A DNA stretch of 64,000 nucleotides from Gammaproteobacteria bacterium (GCA_029253585.1 JAQWZF010000024.1:1-64000), one strand, 5' to 3'; numbered from the stretch's first letter, positions 21,228 to 32,423 are shown. Numbers and translations are program-made. Notes: generated by a model from the letters alone, not told the origin.

Positions 21228-22073
21228 ATGACAGCGAAGCAAATCAAGCTTGGGGATTTCACCCTTGCCAACGATCAGCCCTTCGTCCTCTTCGCGGGGA
21301 TGAACGTGCTGGAGTCTCGGGATTTGGCGATGACCGTCGCCGAACAGTTTCATGCCGCTACTACCGAGCTCAACATCCCCTATGTATTTAAGGCCTCCTT
21401 CGACAAGGCGAATCGTTCGTCGGTAGATTCCTATCGTGGGCCTGGTCTGGACGAGGGCCTGAAGATACTCGCCGAGATCAAGGCGCAATTCTCGGTACCG
21501 ATCATCACCGATATACATGAGATATGGCAGGTGACAGCAGCTGCCGAGGTGGCGGACATCTTGCAGCTGCCGGCGTTCCTGTCGCGGCAGACGGATCTGG
21601 TGGTCGCTATGGCCAAGAGCGACGCCATCATCAACATCAAGAAGGCGCAGTTTCTTGCCCCGCAGGAGATGGGGCATATTCTCAGGAAGTTTGAGGAGGC
21701 GGGCAACGAGCGCCTGATCCTGTGCGAGCGCGGCAGCAGCTTCGGCTATAACAACCTGGTGGTCGACATGCTGGGCTTCTCGGTCATGAAGCAATTTAAC
21801 TGCCCGCTGATGTTCGACGCGACCCATGCACTGCAGAAGCCAGGTGAGCTCGCCGCTGCTGCCGGGGGGCGCCGCGCCGATGTCACCGCCCTCTCTCGAG
21901 CTGGCCTGTCTCAGGGAATTGCCGGTCTGTTCATAGAGGCGCATCCCGATCCGGACAAGGCGCTATGCGATGGCCCCTGTGCCCTGCGCCTGAATAGTGT
22001 CAGGCCCTTCCTGCAGCAGATGCGAGACCTGGATGCATTGATCAAGTCTATGCCGGACCTGAATACAGCGTAG
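21228..22073 (+). CDS. kdsA: 3-deoxy-8-phosphooctulonate synthase
   Basis: KdsA condenses phosphoenolpyruvate and arabinose 5-phosphate to KDO 8-phosphate for the lipopolysaccharide core. Family segments seen are [44 protein letters not shown] and [11 protein letters not shown]. The 281 residues are standard. The pyrG-kdsA-eno-ftsB order is the common gammaproteobacterial one. Confidence 0.98.
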   Translation: MTAKQIKLGDFTLANDQPFVLFAGMNVLESRDLAMTVAEQFHAATTELNIPYVFKASFDKANRSSVDSYRGPGLDEGLKILAEIKAQFSVPIITDIHEIWQVTAAAEVADILQLPAFLSRQTDLVVAMAKSDAIINIKKAQFLAPQEMGHILRKFEEAGNERLILCERGSSFGYNNLVVDMLGFSVMKQFNCPLMFDATHALQKPGELAAAAGGRRADVTALSRAGLSQGIAGLFIEAHPDPDKALCDGPCALRLNSVRPFLQQMRDLDALIKSMPDLNTA

Positions 22074-22121
22074 CATCTGCACCAAATTAACTTCATTTTT
22101 AAATTTAAGTAATATTCATAA

Positions 22122-23429
<1,308 letters not shown>

Positions 23430-23524
23430 GTAGTTACTGTCTCTGATGAATGCTATCTGTTAAAGAGGCAGTATACTTAGCTGAGCACCCTCCTCGAGAG
23501 GAGTCGGGTTCGGCAGAAAGGCTT

Positions 23525-23803
23525 ATGAAAATACTATACGGATTTCTGGGGTTTGCATTCATCGTGCTGCAGTACAAACTGTGGCTCGGTGAGGACAGCG
23601 TGCGCACCCTAAATATGCTCGAGGCAGAGGTTCAGGCGCAGCGTGAACTGAATGAAAGCCTGGAGCGGCGTAATAGATTAGTCGAGATCGAAGTGCTTGA
23701 TCTTAAGAATGGGCTCGAAGCCGTAGAAGAGCGGGCGAGATCCGAGCTCGGCATGATAGAGAAGGGCGAGACCTTCTATCTGCTAGTGCCGCAAAAGAAA
23801 TAG
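23525..23803 (+). CDS. ftsB: Cell division protein FtsB
   Basis: FtsB is a small bitopic protein that forms the FtsQLB complex and helps activate septal peptidoglycan synthesis. The ATG at 23525 gives 92 residues: a single membrane segment (ILYGFLGFAFIVLQYKLWLG), then a coiled coil, then ALEERARSELGMIEKGETFY-like family ending (here VEERARSELGMIEKGETFYL). The frame opens further upstream at 23450 but that extension looks like noise. It follows eno, as usual. Confidence 0.93.
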   Translation: MKILYGFLGFAFIVLQYKLWLGEDSVRTLNMLEAEVQAQRELNESLERRNRLVEIEVLDLKNGLEAVEERARSELGMIEKGETFYLLVPQKK

Positions 23804-23811
23804 AAATAAAA

Positions 23812-23883
23812 AGAGAAATAAAAAAGGTAAAGAGATAAGTAAAGAGAGACGTAGAAAGAGCAGAGCAAGAGCAGAGAAATAGA
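23812..23883 (+). repeat. Purine-rich degenerate 12-bp tandem array between ftsB and ispD
   Basis: The spacer after the ftsB stop is almost pure purine plus T. It can be laid out as 12-bp units: AGAGAAATAAAA, AAGGTAAAGAGA, TAAGTAAAGAGA, GACGTAGAAAGA, GCAGAGCAAGAG and CAGAGAAATAGA. The strand asymmetry is extreme over about 100 bases. Confidence 0.65.
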
Positions 23884-23948
23884 AAGAAAAGTAATTTACC
23901 ATCCGGGCTGACCAGTCGCCTCGAACCCCGCACAAAGAAGACACAACT

Positions 23949-24686
23949 ATGACAATTTGGGCTGTCCTGCCTGCTGCCGGCATCGGTCGTCGCATGGGGT
24001 CTACAATCCCGAAGCAATACCTCACTATCAACAGTGAGCCTCTGCTGCTGCATTCGCTGCGCCGTTTGAGTTCGGTGTCCGCAATCCAAAAGATAGTCGT
24101 TGTCATACACTCCGAAGATGCGCACTGGTCCGAGCTCGAAGCGTCAATGCAGCCAGATTTTAAAGACCGTATTATCACTGTTATAGGTGGTGACGAGCGC
24201 TACCAGTCTGTATTAAACGGACTCGACGCATTGATCGACCTGGCGCAGGCGGACGACTGGGTTTTGGTGCACGACGCCGTGCGACCCTGTGTGCGCACCT
24301 CGGATATCCAGAGGCTTATAGAGAAGCTGGCTGAGGGGAGCGATCCTAATTCTATAGGGGGTCTGTTAGGGTCTGAGGTCGACAACACGCTGAAGCGGGT
24401 AGACGAGGATCTGGTCGTTGTGAAAACCGTCGACCGAGCGCTGTATTGGAATGCGCTAACCCCACAGATGTTTCGTTTCTCCCCGTTAAAACAGGCTATA
24501 GAGGCAGTCGTCGCTAGCGGCGAGCAGGTGACCGATGATGCGGCGGCGATGGAAAGCGCCGGCCATAGGCCTATAATGGTCCCGGGCAATAAAGACAATA
24601 TCAAGGTGACTCGCGAGGCGGACTTGATTCTCGCCACGCAGATACTGGAAGCACAGCACTTGGAGAGTGCTGGTTTAGCTAGCTGA
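23949..24686 (+). CDS. ispD: 2-C-methyl-D-erythritol 4-phosphate cytidylyltransferase
   Basis: IspD transfers CMP to MEP in isoprenoid synthesis. The nucleotide-binding motif LPAAGIGRRMGSTIPKQYL is at the N-terminus. Catalytic and substrate segments follow: GGDERYQSVLNGL, VLVHDAVRPCV and the C-terminal TDDAAAMESAG. The 245-residue length is slightly above the E. coli 236. It is adjacent to ispF, the standard pairing. Confidence 0.97.
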   Translation: MTIWAVLPAAGIGRRMGSTIPKQYLTINSEPLLLHSLRRLSSVSAIQKIVVVIHSEDAHWSELEASMQPDFKDRIITVIGGDERYQSVLNGLDALIDLAQADDWVLVHDAVRPCVRTSDIQRLIEKLAEGSDPNSIGGLLGSEVDNTLKRVDEDLVVVKTVDRALYWNALTPQMFRFSPLKQAIEAVVASGEQVTDDAAAMESAGHRPIMVPGNKDNIKVTREADLILATQILEAQHLESAGLAS

Positions 24687-24751
24687 ATTAATCTAAGCCA
24701 GACAAAAAATAAACAAACAGAAAACAAATTTGAAAACAGCGGTCGAACAAG

Positions 24752-25255
24752 ATGAATGTTAACAGCATGCGCATCGGGCACGGTTACGACGTACACCGAT
24801 TTGCCGACGAGTACAGTGAGAGCAAGCCGCTAGTCTTGGCGGGTGTGCTACTGCCAGATAAGATGAGCCTGCTGGCGCACTCCGATGGCGACGTGATTCT
24901 GCATGCGCTGTGCGATGCTATTCTGGGCGCGCTGGGTGCCGGGGATATAGGCCTGCACTTTCCCGATACCGATCCCCAATTCGCCGGTGCCTCCAGTGGC
25001 GATCTGCTCAAGCATGTACTTGCCCTGATGGACTCGCAGGAACGCTATCTGATCAATGTAGATATCACGGTCATCGCCGAGGTGCCAAAGTTGAGCCCCC
25101 ATCGTGTCAATATGATTTCGAGTCTGGCCTATTTGCTGGAGCTGCCCGAACAGCAGCTTAATCTGAAGGCAACTACGACGGAAGGTCTGGGTGCGATTGG
25201 CAGGAAGGAAGGGATTGCCTGCGCGGCAGTAGTCCTTCTGGCCGGCAATGCCTGA
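24752..25255 (+). CDS. ispF: 2-C-methyl-D-erythritol 2,4-cyclodiphosphate synthase
   Basis: IspF cyclises CDP-ME 2-phosphate to MEcPP. The metal-binding motif RIGHGYDVHRF is at the N-terminus, with AHSDGDVILHALCDAILGA and the C-terminal ATTTEGLGAIGRKEGIACAAV. The ATG at 24752 yields 167 residues; an ATG at 24767 would begin exactly at MRIGHG as in E. coli. The last eight bases overlap truD. Confidence 0.96.
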   Translation: MNVNSMRIGHGYDVHRFADEYSESKPLVLAGVLLPDKMSLLAHSDGDVILHALCDAILGALGAGDIGLHFPDTDPQFAGASSGDLLKHVLALMDSQERYLINVDITVIAEVPKLSPHRVNMISSLAYLLELPEQQLNLKATTTEGLGAIGRKEGIACAAVVLLAGNA

Positions 25256-26456
25256 TTATTCGTCTGCATCCGACTCAAGCTCTCCTATCGAGACCTTCAA
25301 CAGTATCGACAGCCTGGCCTACGCCAACTGCAAGACCGAGTTAAGGGCGACACTGAAGCAGGAGTTCGCGGACTTTCAGGTGGACGAACAGCTGGGCTTC
25401 AAACCTACCGAGAAGGGCGAGCATCTGTATCTGCGCATCGAGAAGACTGATCAGTCTACCGTCGATGTTGCCAAACGGCTGAGCGAGGTATCCGGCGTGC
25501 ACGGATCCGAGATCGGCTACTCCGGCATGAAAGACCGACGCGCCCAGACTCGGCAATGGTTTAGCATCAAGCTGCCCCCAAGCAGAGGTTCCGAGCTGGC
25601 AACCCTGGAGAGCGATTCACTCCATATTCTCGAGAGCCATAGAAACTCACGCAAGCTGAAGATTGGCACTCATCGCAGTAACCATTTTAGGGTAGTGCTG
25701 CGCGACTGCAATGGCGCCAGGGAAGAGTTCGAGGAGAGATTGCGGCAGATTGAGCACACCGGGGTGCCGAATTACTTCGGCTCCCAGCGTTTCGGCAGGC
25801 AGTTGAGCAATCTCGCCCAGGTACAGGCCTGGATGGCTGCCGAGCTGGATCCCACGGCTGCGGCCGTCAGTAGCCAGGCAATACCCAAGCAGCGGTTTAA
25901 GCGCAGCTTGCTGTTCTCTGCCGCCAGATCCTATCTATTCAATCAGCTGCTCTCGAGGCGGCTGGAGCTAGGCAACTGGAACCGTTACGTAACGGGCGAT
26001 GTGCTGAATCTGGACGGCACAGAGCGTTGCTTCGCGCTGCAGCAGAGTCTGGAATGGGATGAAACCCTGCAGCGCAGGCTGGAGCAGTTCGACATTCATA
26101 TCACCGGCCCACTGCCGGGTGACGTTGATTCTAAAGATAGATATGTAAGCTACGGCGAAGCTGCCGATATTGAAGATGCAGTGTGCAAAGAATTTTCTAC
26201 GCTGATGGCGGGTCTTAAGTATTTTGGATTAAAGGCTGCGCGCAGGCCGCTTCGTTTTCGCCCCATCGATCTAAGTTGGGAATGGCGGCAGAGCGAGGGG
26301 GTAGGCTCGGCTGAATTGTCGGCTGAACCCTCAACTGAGCTCTCGACTGAGCCGCCAGAAGGGCCGGGTGACCTAATATTGGACTTCTCCCTTGGCAAGG
26401 GGGTCTACGCCACGAGTTTGCTGAGAGAGCTCTGTGTAACTAAAGAGCATGCATGA
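25248..26456 (+). CDS. truD: tRNA pseudouridine(13) synthase TruD
   Basis: TruD makes pseudouridine 13 in tRNA-Glu. Conserved parts are DFQVDEQLGFKPTEKGEHLY, the catalytic Asp in GYSGMKDRRAQTRQWFS, and VPNYFGSQRFGR. The C-terminal region holds an Ala/Ser/Thr/Pro/Glu insertion (GSAELSAEPSTELSTEPPEG) encoded by a 12-bp tandem array, just before the final conserved strand ILDFSLGKGVYATSLLREL. Length 402 is above the usual 340-350. In most relatives surE follows; here pcm follows directly. Confidence 0.95.
   Translation: MPDYSSASDSSSPIETFNSIDSLAYANCKTELRATLKQEFADFQVDEQLGFKPTEKGEHLYLRIEKTDQSTVDVAKRLSEVSGVHGSEIGYSGMKDRRAQTRQWFSIKLPPSRGSELATLESDSLHILESHRNSRKLKIGTHRSNHFRVVLRDCNGAREEFEERLRQIEHTGVPNYFGSQRFGRQLSNLAQVQAWMAAELDPTAAAVSSQAIPKQRFKRSLLFSAARSYLFNQLLSRRLELGNWNRYVTGDVLNLDGTERCFALQQSLEWDETLQRRLEQFDIHITGPLPGDVDSKDRYVSYGEAADIEDAVCKEFSTLMAGLKYFGLKAARRPLRFRPIDLSWEWRQSEGVGSAELSAEPSTELSTEPPEGPGDLILDFSLGKGVYATSLLRELCVTKEHA
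26304..26363 (+). repeat. In-frame degenerate 12-bp tandem array in truD
   Basis: Five gapless 12-bp units are seen: GGCTCGGCTGAA, TTGTCGGCTGAA, CCCTCAACTGAG, CTCTCGACTGAG and CCGCCAGAAGGG. They encode GSAE, LSAE, PSTE, LSTE and PPEG. The array sits near the 3' end of the gene in a loop-like region and keeps the frame. Confidence 0.85.
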
Positions 26457-26502
26457 GCCTGAGCGATAACATTATAGAAGCAGAACACATAGGACTTTAG
26501 AC

Positions 26503-27186
26503 TTGAGTAGCAGCGGAAACGGTAAACCAAATCTGAGCGGCATTGGGATGACATCGCAGCGCACGCGGGAAAGACTATTAGGCAGATTGATAGATCAGGG
26601 CATAGACAGCATGGAGGTGTTGGATATTATCCGTTCCACGCCGCGCCATATATTCCTTGACGAAGCGCTCTCTCATAGAGCCTATGAGGACGTGGCCTTG
26701 CCCATCGGTCACAACCAGACGATTTCACAGCCCTATGTGGTTGCGAAGATGACTGAGGCGCTGCTCAAGAGCGGCCCTCTGAACACGGTATTGGAGATTG
26801 GCACCGGCTGCGGATACCAGACCGCGGTGATGGCACAGCTGGCGAAGACTGTGTACACGGTCGAGCGCATCAAACCCCTGCTCGATAAAGCCAAGAGAAA
26901 CTTAAAGCTGCTGAAGCTACGCAATATTAACTTCCGCCACGGCGATGGCAGTGCAGGCTGGTCTAACAACGGACCCTACGATGCAATCATCACCACGGCT
27001 GCACCGCAGCAGGTTCCCAGAGAGTTGTTCGAACAGCTTAAAGAGGGTGGTCGTCTGGTCATTCCCGTCGGTGGCGACAATCAGCAGGAGTTGCAACTGA
27101 TTACGCGCCACGGTAGAGAGTTTACCGCCGAGGTTCTGGATGCGGTTCGCTTCGTACCTCTATTAGTGGGCCAGTTGCAGCATTAG
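26503..27186 (+). CDS. pcm: Protein-L-isoaspartate O-methyltransferase
   Basis: Pcm methylates isoaspartyl residues in damaged proteins using S-adenosylmethionine. It has [15 protein letters not shown], the conserved [18 protein letters not shown] and [16 protein letters not shown] segments, and the SAM motif [15 protein letters not shown]. The TTG at 26503 gives 227 residues with an upstream AGGA; an ATG at 26548 (MTSQRTRER) would give 212. The usual upstream partner surE is absent. Confidence 0.95.
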   Translation: MSSSGNGKPNLSGIGMTSQRTRERLLGRLIDQGIDSMEVLDIIRSTPRHIFLDEALSHRAYEDVALPIGHNQTISQPYVVAKMTEALLKSGPLNTVLEIGTGCGYQTAVMAQLAKTVYTVERIKPLLDKAKRNLKLLKLRNINFRHGDGSAGWSNNGPYDAIITTAAPQQVPRELFEQLKEGGRLVIPVGGDNQQELQLITRHGREFTAEVLDAVRFVPLLVGQLQH

Positions 27187-27192
27187 GAAATT

Positions 27193-27307
27193 CCTATCCT
27201 GGAATGACGCTGTACTCGAATAACTCTGTTCTAGAATAGCTCTTTTCTAAAATAGTTTTTTTTTCGAAAATGGTTCTGTTCTAAAAGGGTTCTGTAACAG
27301 AGTAAGG
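27193..27307 (+). repeat. Degenerate 16-bp tandem array between pcm and the DUF368 gene
   Basis: About seven units repeat with a 16-bp period (one is 18). Examples are CTGTACTCGAATAACT (27210), CTGTTCTAGAATAGCT (27226), CTTTTCTAAAATAGTT (27242), CTGTTCTAAAAGGGTT (27276) and CTGTAACAGAGTAAGG (27292). Many units contain the self-complementary core TTCTAGAA or a variant. It fills the whole spacer and ends close to the next ribosome-binding region. Confidence 0.8.
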
Positions 27308-27323
27308 ATGCAAAGGCTTGATC

Positions 27324-28238
27324 ATGTCTGCCAACTCAAGCGGGCGGCAGCAGAATAGCGACAGTAACGACAGTTCTATCGCAACGCCGCGCGGAAAATT
27401 TATGCTGTACCTGAAGGGTGTCGCCATGGGCCTGGGTGATTCCGTGCCCGGTATTTCCGGTGGCACCATCGCCGTCATCACCAAGATTTATGATCAGCTG
27501 GTGTTTTCTATTCGCGCCATCGATCTTCGCGCCTGTGCCTTGTTGTTCACCGGCAAGTTTGCCTTAGTTTGGCAACATATTAATGGCAGCTTTCTGCTTA
27601 TCCTCGCGGCGGGCATATTATCCGGGCTGCTAATTTCCGCGAACACTGTATTGTTTCTGTTAGAAAATTATTTTGCGCCACTCATGGCCTTTTTCATTGG
27701 CATGGTACTGGCATCTACCTGGTTGTTGCGCCATGAGTTTTCCATCGCCGCCTGGCAGAATGTTCTGGCATTACTACTGGGCCTGGCACTCGCGGTGTCT
27801 ATAGGATTGATCAGTCCGCGATCGGCGGAATTGTCGCTGCTGTATGTCTTCTTCAGCGGCGCCATCGCCATTAGCGCGATGATATTGCCCGGCCTGTCCG
27901 GCGCCTTTATTCTCTTATTGTTAGGCGTATATGAATTTATCCTCAATGCGCTGATTGGCTTCGACTGGCCTTATATTCTAGTGTTCATGATGGGCTGCGC
28001 TACGGGCCTGCTTATCTTTACCCGTGTCCTCTCCTGGATGCTGCGCGATCAACATCAACTTAGTTACGGCTTCATCACCGGCATGCTGCTGGGCTCGGTA
28101 ACGGCACTCTGGCCCTGGCAGGGGGAGGAATGCTTCACCATGGTGCTGCCTTCGTCACTGACTCTTGTATTAGGTGTGGTAGTTGTTGTATCACTGCAGA
28201 GGGTATTTGCCGCAAAACCAACACAGCACAGCGATTGA
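27324..28238 (+). CDS. DUF368 membrane protein, probable undecaprenyl-phosphate translocase
   Basis: The 304-residue protein is polytopic, with about eight hydrophobic segments. It carries the DUF368 hallmark GDSVPGISGGTIAVI near residue 40 and a second inverted-repeat-like ILPGLSGAFILLLLG near residue 195. DUF368 members (PopT) have been shown in Vibrio and other bacteria to return undecaprenyl phosphate across the inner membrane. Substrate assignment here is by family only. The ATG at 27324 is preferred to a TTG at 27318. It is followed after one base by nlpD, a peptidoglycan-hydrolase activator, which fits an envelope role. Confidence 0.85.
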   Translation: MSANSSGRQQNSDSNDSSIATPRGKFMLYLKGVAMGLGDSVPGISGGTIAVITKIYDQLVFSIRAIDLRACALLFTGKFALVWQHINGSFLLILAAGILSGLLISANTVLFLLENYFAPLMAFFIGMVLASTWLLRHEFSIAAWQNVLALLLGLALAVSIGLISPRSAELSLLYVFFSGAIAISAMILPGLSGAFILLLLGVYEFILNALIGFDWPYILVFMMGCATGLLIFTRVLSWMLRDQHQLSYGFITGMLLGSVTALWPWQGEECFTMVLPSSLTLVLGVVVVVSLQRVFAAKPTQHSD

Positions 28239-28239
28239 T

Positions 28240-29199
28240 ATGCACTCTTCCCGCACACAGCTTAGCAAGATTCGACACCTGTCATTGGTAGGCGCGGTGC
28301 TGTTCAGTGCCTGCGCCGGGAGCTATCAGGCGCCGATCTCGGAGCAGGGTGAACGGCAGGTGCTCACCGCGCCAATCATTGTCGATAGCTCCACGCCCGA
28401 GAGTAGCTTTCGACTCGAAGACTCGGTGCCCGCTAGGGTTGCTTCCAGCACTGGTGGCGGCAGTTTGAGGACAGGCAGCGCCGCACCGAGTTCGCAGCGC
28501 AGCGTTACCGAGTCCAGGCCGGCGCAAAGTACTACCGCACCCTCTATGCCGCGCATACACCGCGTGCAATCTGGCGATACCCTGTTCTCTATCGCCTTCC
28601 AGTATGATCTGGATTTTAGATCGCTGGCGATAGCGAACGGCCTGAACCCGCCCTATACCATCTTTGTCGATAGAGAGATTAACCTGGACCTGAATAATAT
28701 CGTGGCCAATGGCGCCGGCGTGTCGACGTCGAATCTTGGCACCGCTGTCGCTAACAATTCTGTAGCCAGGGCAAGTGCCGGGAGCTCGCCTTCGGGCTCG
28801 GTGTTGCGGCAGCCGGTGTCGCGAACGCCTCTAGCGGTTTCCTGGCAGTGGCCCCATTCCGGTCGTGTGATCAGAGGGTTTCGCTCCGGGGTTAGCAAGG
28901 GGTTGGATATTTCGGGTAGCGTCGGCGATCCAGTGCTGGCGGCAGGCGACGGCGACGTAGTCTATTCCGGAAGTGGCATACAGGGTTCCGGTGATCTGAT
29001 CATCATTCGACACAGCGATCGCTACCTGAGCGCCTATGCACACAATTCGCGCATGCTGGTGAATGAGGGGGCAAGGGTTCGCGGGGGAGAGAAGATAGCT
29101 GAGGTGGGGGAAGATTCTTCGGGTGTGGCTATGCTGCACTTTGAGATTCGTGAAGCGGGAGATTCGGTGGACCCGTCGAGACTGTTACCAGCCAAATAA
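28240..29199 (+). CDS. nlpD: NlpD-type lipoprotein with LysM and M23 domains
   Basis: The 319-residue protein has a lipoprotein signal ending in LVGAVLFSACAG, so it is probably anchored after the lipobox Cys. A LysM domain (HRVQSGDTLFSIAFQYDLDF) follows at about residues 107-150. After a Ser/Ala-rich linker a C-terminal LytM/M23 domain runs from WQWPHSGRVIRGF to the end. Canonical zinc ligands look incomplete, as in NlpD activators of amidase AmiC. The ATG at 28240 lies one base after the DUF368 stop. rpoS, which normally follows nlpD, is absent. Confidence 0.93.
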   Translation: MHSSRTQLSKIRHLSLVGAVLFSACAGSYQAPISEQGERQVLTAPIIVDSSTPESSFRLEDSVPARVASSTGGGSLRTGSAAPSSQRSVTESRPAQSTTAPSMPRIHRVQSGDTLFSIAFQYDLDFRSLAIANGLNPPYTIFVDREINLDLNNIVANGAGVSTSNLGTAVANNSVARASAGSSPSGSVLRQPVSRTPLAVSWQWPHSGRVIRGFRSGVSKGLDISGSVGDPVLAAGDGDVVYSGSGIQGSGDLIIIRHSDRYLSAYAHNSRMLVNEGARVRGGEKIAEVGEDSSGVAMLHFEIREAGDSVDPSRLLPAK

Positions 29200-29274
29200 G
29201 CCTAGTTGCGTGCACTATCTTTAAGTGACTCTAAGAGTCCCAGCGCTGAATTCGTCTAAGGCTAGAGCGCCAGA

Positions 29275-29598
29275 CTAGCGATCTAGAAATTCCAGTTTGT
29301 TCTTCTTGTCAGTCCATTCCTCTGCATCGGGCAGAGCATCTTTCTTCTCGGTGATGTTTGGCCAGACTTCGGCTAACTCGGCGTTCAAGGCAAGGAAATT
29401 TTGCTGATCTTCTGGCAGTTCGTCCTCTGCATAGATTGCGTCAACCGGGCACTCCGGTTCGCATAGCGCACAATCGATGCACTCGTCGGGGTGGATTACC
29501 AGAAAGTTAGGTCCTTCGTAGAAACAGTCTACGGGGCATACTTCAACACAGTCAGTGTGCTTACAGCGAATACAGTTGTCACCTACTATGAACGTCAT
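29275..29598 (-). CDS. fdxA: Seven-iron ferredoxin FdxA
   Basis: The 107-residue ferredoxin has a 3Fe-4S/4Fe-4S pattern. The N-terminal cluster ligands are in [18 protein letters not shown] and the second set in [17 protein letters not shown]. The acidic C-terminal tail (DLPDAEEW-like, here [20 protein letters not shown]) is typical of the Pseudomonas/Azotobacter FdxA type. It is transcribed toward nlpD and away from its promoter region at 29,600-29,800, next to mutS, as in Pseudomonas. Confidence 0.96.
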   Translation of the reverse strand: MTFIVGDNCIRCKHTDCVEVCPVDCFYEGPNFLVIHPDECIDCALCEPECPVDAIYAEDELPEDQQNFLALNAELAEVWPNITEKKDALPDAEEWTDKKNKLEFLDR

Positions 29599-29801
29599 GT
29601 TATCTCCAACCCTTAAATTCTGGTAATTCTGGCTAATCTTTGCTATTGCGCCAATCTGGCTTGTCGCTTGCTCTCGTCACCTTTGGGCGCCTTTTAGCGG
29701 CTAATGGCGTGGCTTCGCGGCGTGCATTCTATCAGTTTTTTTCGGCAGTTTTCCATTCGGCTGGAGGATTTATTGGCTTAGTCTCTAGTTTGGACCCACA
29801 T

Positions 29802-32423
29802 TCAGCTATCTGCTTTCTGTTTCAGCTCATAAAGAATTTTAAGCGCTTCTCTCGCGGTGATCTCATCGACTTCCAGCCTCTGCAAAAAGTCCACGGCAGG
29901 ATGGGGCACGGTGGCAAACATCTCACTCTGAAATGGCGAGCTGGCCTGCGCTGTGGGCGCCGGCGAGGATGGGGAGGGGCTGGCCGCAGTCGTTGCTTGA
30001 GCCGGCGCGTCATTCTCCAATTGCTGCAATTTCTCTCGGGCCTTCTCGATGACGGCGCGTGGTATACCCGCCAGCTGAGCAACCTGCAGGCCATAACTCT
30101 GGTTGGCTGGCCCCGCCTTGACGGCATGCAGGAAGACGATGCCATTGTCGTGCTCGATCGCGTCCAGGTGCACGTTAACGATCGCAGGATAAGTCTCCGG
30201 CAGGATGGTAAGTTCGAAATAGTGAGTGGCGAATAGGGTGTAGGCCTGCACCTGCTCGGCGATATACACTGAGGCGGCCCATGCTAGGGATAGGCCATCA
30301 AAGGTGCTGGTGCCTCTGCCAATCTCATCCATAAGCACTAGGCTGTTTTCTGTAGCGTTGTGCAGAATATTCGCCGTCTCGGTCATTTCCACCATGAAAG
30401 TAGAGCGGCCACCGGCGAGATCGTCGGATGAGCCGATGCGAGTAAAGATTCTATCGATGGGGCCTAGGGTTACTGCTGTGGCCGGCACATGGCTGCCACA
30501 CAAGGCGAGCAGGGTGATCAATGCGGTCTGCCGCATATAGGTCGACTTACCGCCCATGTTCGGTCCGGTAATGATTAGCATCTTCTGCGTTAGGTTTAGA
30601 CAGACGTCATTAGCAACGAATGCGTCGACAGTGACTTTCTCCACAACCGGATGTCTGCCGCCCTCGATAGCTATGCCCGGCTCATCGCTTAACACCGGCT
30701 CACAGTATTCAAGATTTACTGCGCGTTCGGCGAAGCAATTCAGAACATCCAGTTCGGCGAGAGCCTCGGCGCTGGTGATCAGTCGAGTAAGCGCCGTGGC
30801 GAGCTCTTCTATGAAGGCTTCATACAAGGCCTTCTCGCGGCTCAGAGATTTGCTGCGCGCGCTCAGCACCTTGTCCTCGAATTCTTTTAACTCGGGGGTG
30901 ATGAAGCGCTCGGCGTTCTTCAGTGTCTGACGCCGCACATATTCTGCGGGCAATTCGGCAGCGGCCAGCCCCTTGCTGATTTCAATGTAATAACCGTGCA
31001 CACGGTTGTAGCCGACCTTGAGCGTGGCAATGCCGGTGCGCTCTTTCTCTCGCACCTCGAGATCGATTAGATACTGGCCGGCGTTGCTGCTGAGGTTGCG
31101 AAGTTCGTCGAGCTCGGCGTCATAGCCTGTGGCGATCACGCCTCCCTCGCGGATAACCACCGGGGGGTTCTCCTCAAGGGCGCGATCCAGCAACGCGCTC
31201 TGCTGGGGAAACTCGCCTATGCGCTGCGCTATCTCGGTAATGGAGGTCGCCGTCATCGTCGACAGCTGCTGTTGCAGTTCCGGAAGCTGAGCTAGACCGT
31301 CGCGCAGCTTCGCCAGATCCCGCGGGCGCGCCGAACGCAGCCCCAGGCGCGCGATGATGCGCTCCAGATCGCCTATGTTCTGCAGCACCTCATGCAGGGC
31401 CTCGAAGCGATAGTCACTCTTCAGTGCGGCGACCGCTTGTTGTCGCAGCAGCAACTGGCTGCGTTGCCTAAGTGGTCGATTGATCCAGCGCGATAACAGG
31501 CGGCTGCCCATGACCGTCGCTGTGCGATCGATCACCGACAGCAGGGTATTGTCCTTGCCGCCGGCCAGGTTACTATCCAGCTCCAGGTTGCGGCGACTGG
31601 CGGCGTCGAGGATGACGCTGCCTTCCTGCCGCTCTACCTGTATGCCCTGAATATGGGGCAGGTCCGATTTCTGTGTCTCCCGCGCATACTGAATGAGGCA
31701 GCCGGCAGCCTGCAGGGCGGCGCTAAGATCCTGACAATCAAAGGCGGATAGATCGTGTGTATTAAAATGTTCGGTGAGGATTCGGTTCGCGTTCTCTAGC
31801 TCGAATTCCCACACCGGCCGCCTGCGTTTCGCAGGATGATTCAGTGCGGCTTCCACCTCGGTTAATTCTTCCTGAAACAGAATCTCGGCAGGCTGGATGC
31901 GACCTATCTCGGAGGTCAGCGCGTCCAGGCCCTGCATCTCGCTCAGCACGAATCTGCCGCTGCTGATATTCATGAAGGCGATGCCATAGGTTTTCTGCGC
32001 GGCAGTCTTGCCCGCCGTGGCGCTGATGGCGAGCAGGCAATTATCGCGGCGCTCGTCCAGCAGGGCTTCATCGCTCACCGTTCCCGGCGTGATGATTCTA
32101 ACAACCTGTCTCTCTACCGGGCCCTTGCTGGTAGCCGGGTCGCCGATCTGCTCACAGATGGCGACGGAGATCCCAGCTCCGACCAGCTTCGCCAGATAGC
32201 GATCCGCCGCATGGTAGGGGATGCCGCACATCGGAATAGGCTCGCCGCCGGATTTGCCGCGGGCGGTGAGTGTAATGTCCAGAACATTAGCGGCGGTCTT
32301 GGCGTCTTCAAAGAACAACTCGTAGAAGTCGCCCATGCGATAAAACAGCAGACTGTCTTGGTGCTGTGCCTTTATGCGCAGAAACTGCTGCATCATCGGA
32401 GTGTGTGTTTTTGCGTCGGTCAA
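29802..32423 (-). CDS. mutS: DNA mismatch repair protein MutS
   Basis: MutS recognises base mismatches. The N-terminal mismatch-binding domain starts [20 protein letters not shown] and contains the [11 protein letters not shown] motif with the Phe-x-Glu wedge. The ATPase domain has the Walker [16 protein letters not shown], the [19 protein letters not shown] signature and the ATHYFELT switch. A Pro/Ala/Thr/Ser linker precedes a C-terminal beta-clamp/tetramerisation tail. The 873-residue frame starts with TTG at 32423; an ATG at 32396 is the alternative. It is divergent from pncC. Confidence 0.97.
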   Translation of the reverse strand: MTDAKTHTPMMQQFLRIKAQHQDSLLFYRMGDFYELFFEDAKTAANVLDITLTARGKSGGEPIPMCGIPYHAADRYLAKLVGAGISVAICEQIGDPATSKGPVERQVVRIITPGTVSDEALLDERRDNCLLAISATAGKTAAQKTYGIAFMNISSGRFVLSEMQGLDALTSEIGRIQPAEILFQEELTEVEAALNHPAKRRRPVWEFELENANRILTEHFNTHDLSAFDCQDLSAALQAAGCLIQYARETQKSDLPHIQGIQVERQEGSVILDAASRRNLELDSNLAGGKDNTLLSVIDRTATVMGSRLLSRWINRPLRQRSQLLLRQQAVAALKSDYRFEALHEVLQNIGDLERIIARLGLRSARPRDLAKLRDGLAQLPELQQQLSTMTATSITEIAQRIGEFPQQSALLDRALEENPPVVIREGGVIATGYDAELDELRNLSSNAGQYLIDLEVREKERTGIATLKVGYNRVHGYYIEISKGLAAAELPAEYVRRQTLKNAERFITPELKEFEDKVLSARSKSLSREKALYEAFIEELATALTRLITSAEALAELDVLNCFAERAVNLEYCEPVLSDEPGIAIEGGRHPVVEKVTVDAFVANDVCLNLTQKMLIITGPNMGGKSTYMRQTALITLLALCGSHVPATAVTLGPIDRIFTRIGSSDDLAGGRSTFMVEMTETANILHNATENSLVLMDEIGRGTSTFDGLSLAWAASVYIAEQVQAYTLFATHYFELTILPETYPAIVNVHLDAIEHDNGIVFLHAVKAGPANQSYGLQVAQLAGIPRAVIEKAREKLQQLENDAPAQATTAASPSPSSPAPTAQASSPFQSEMFATVPHPAVDFLQRLEVDEITAREALKILYELKQKADS

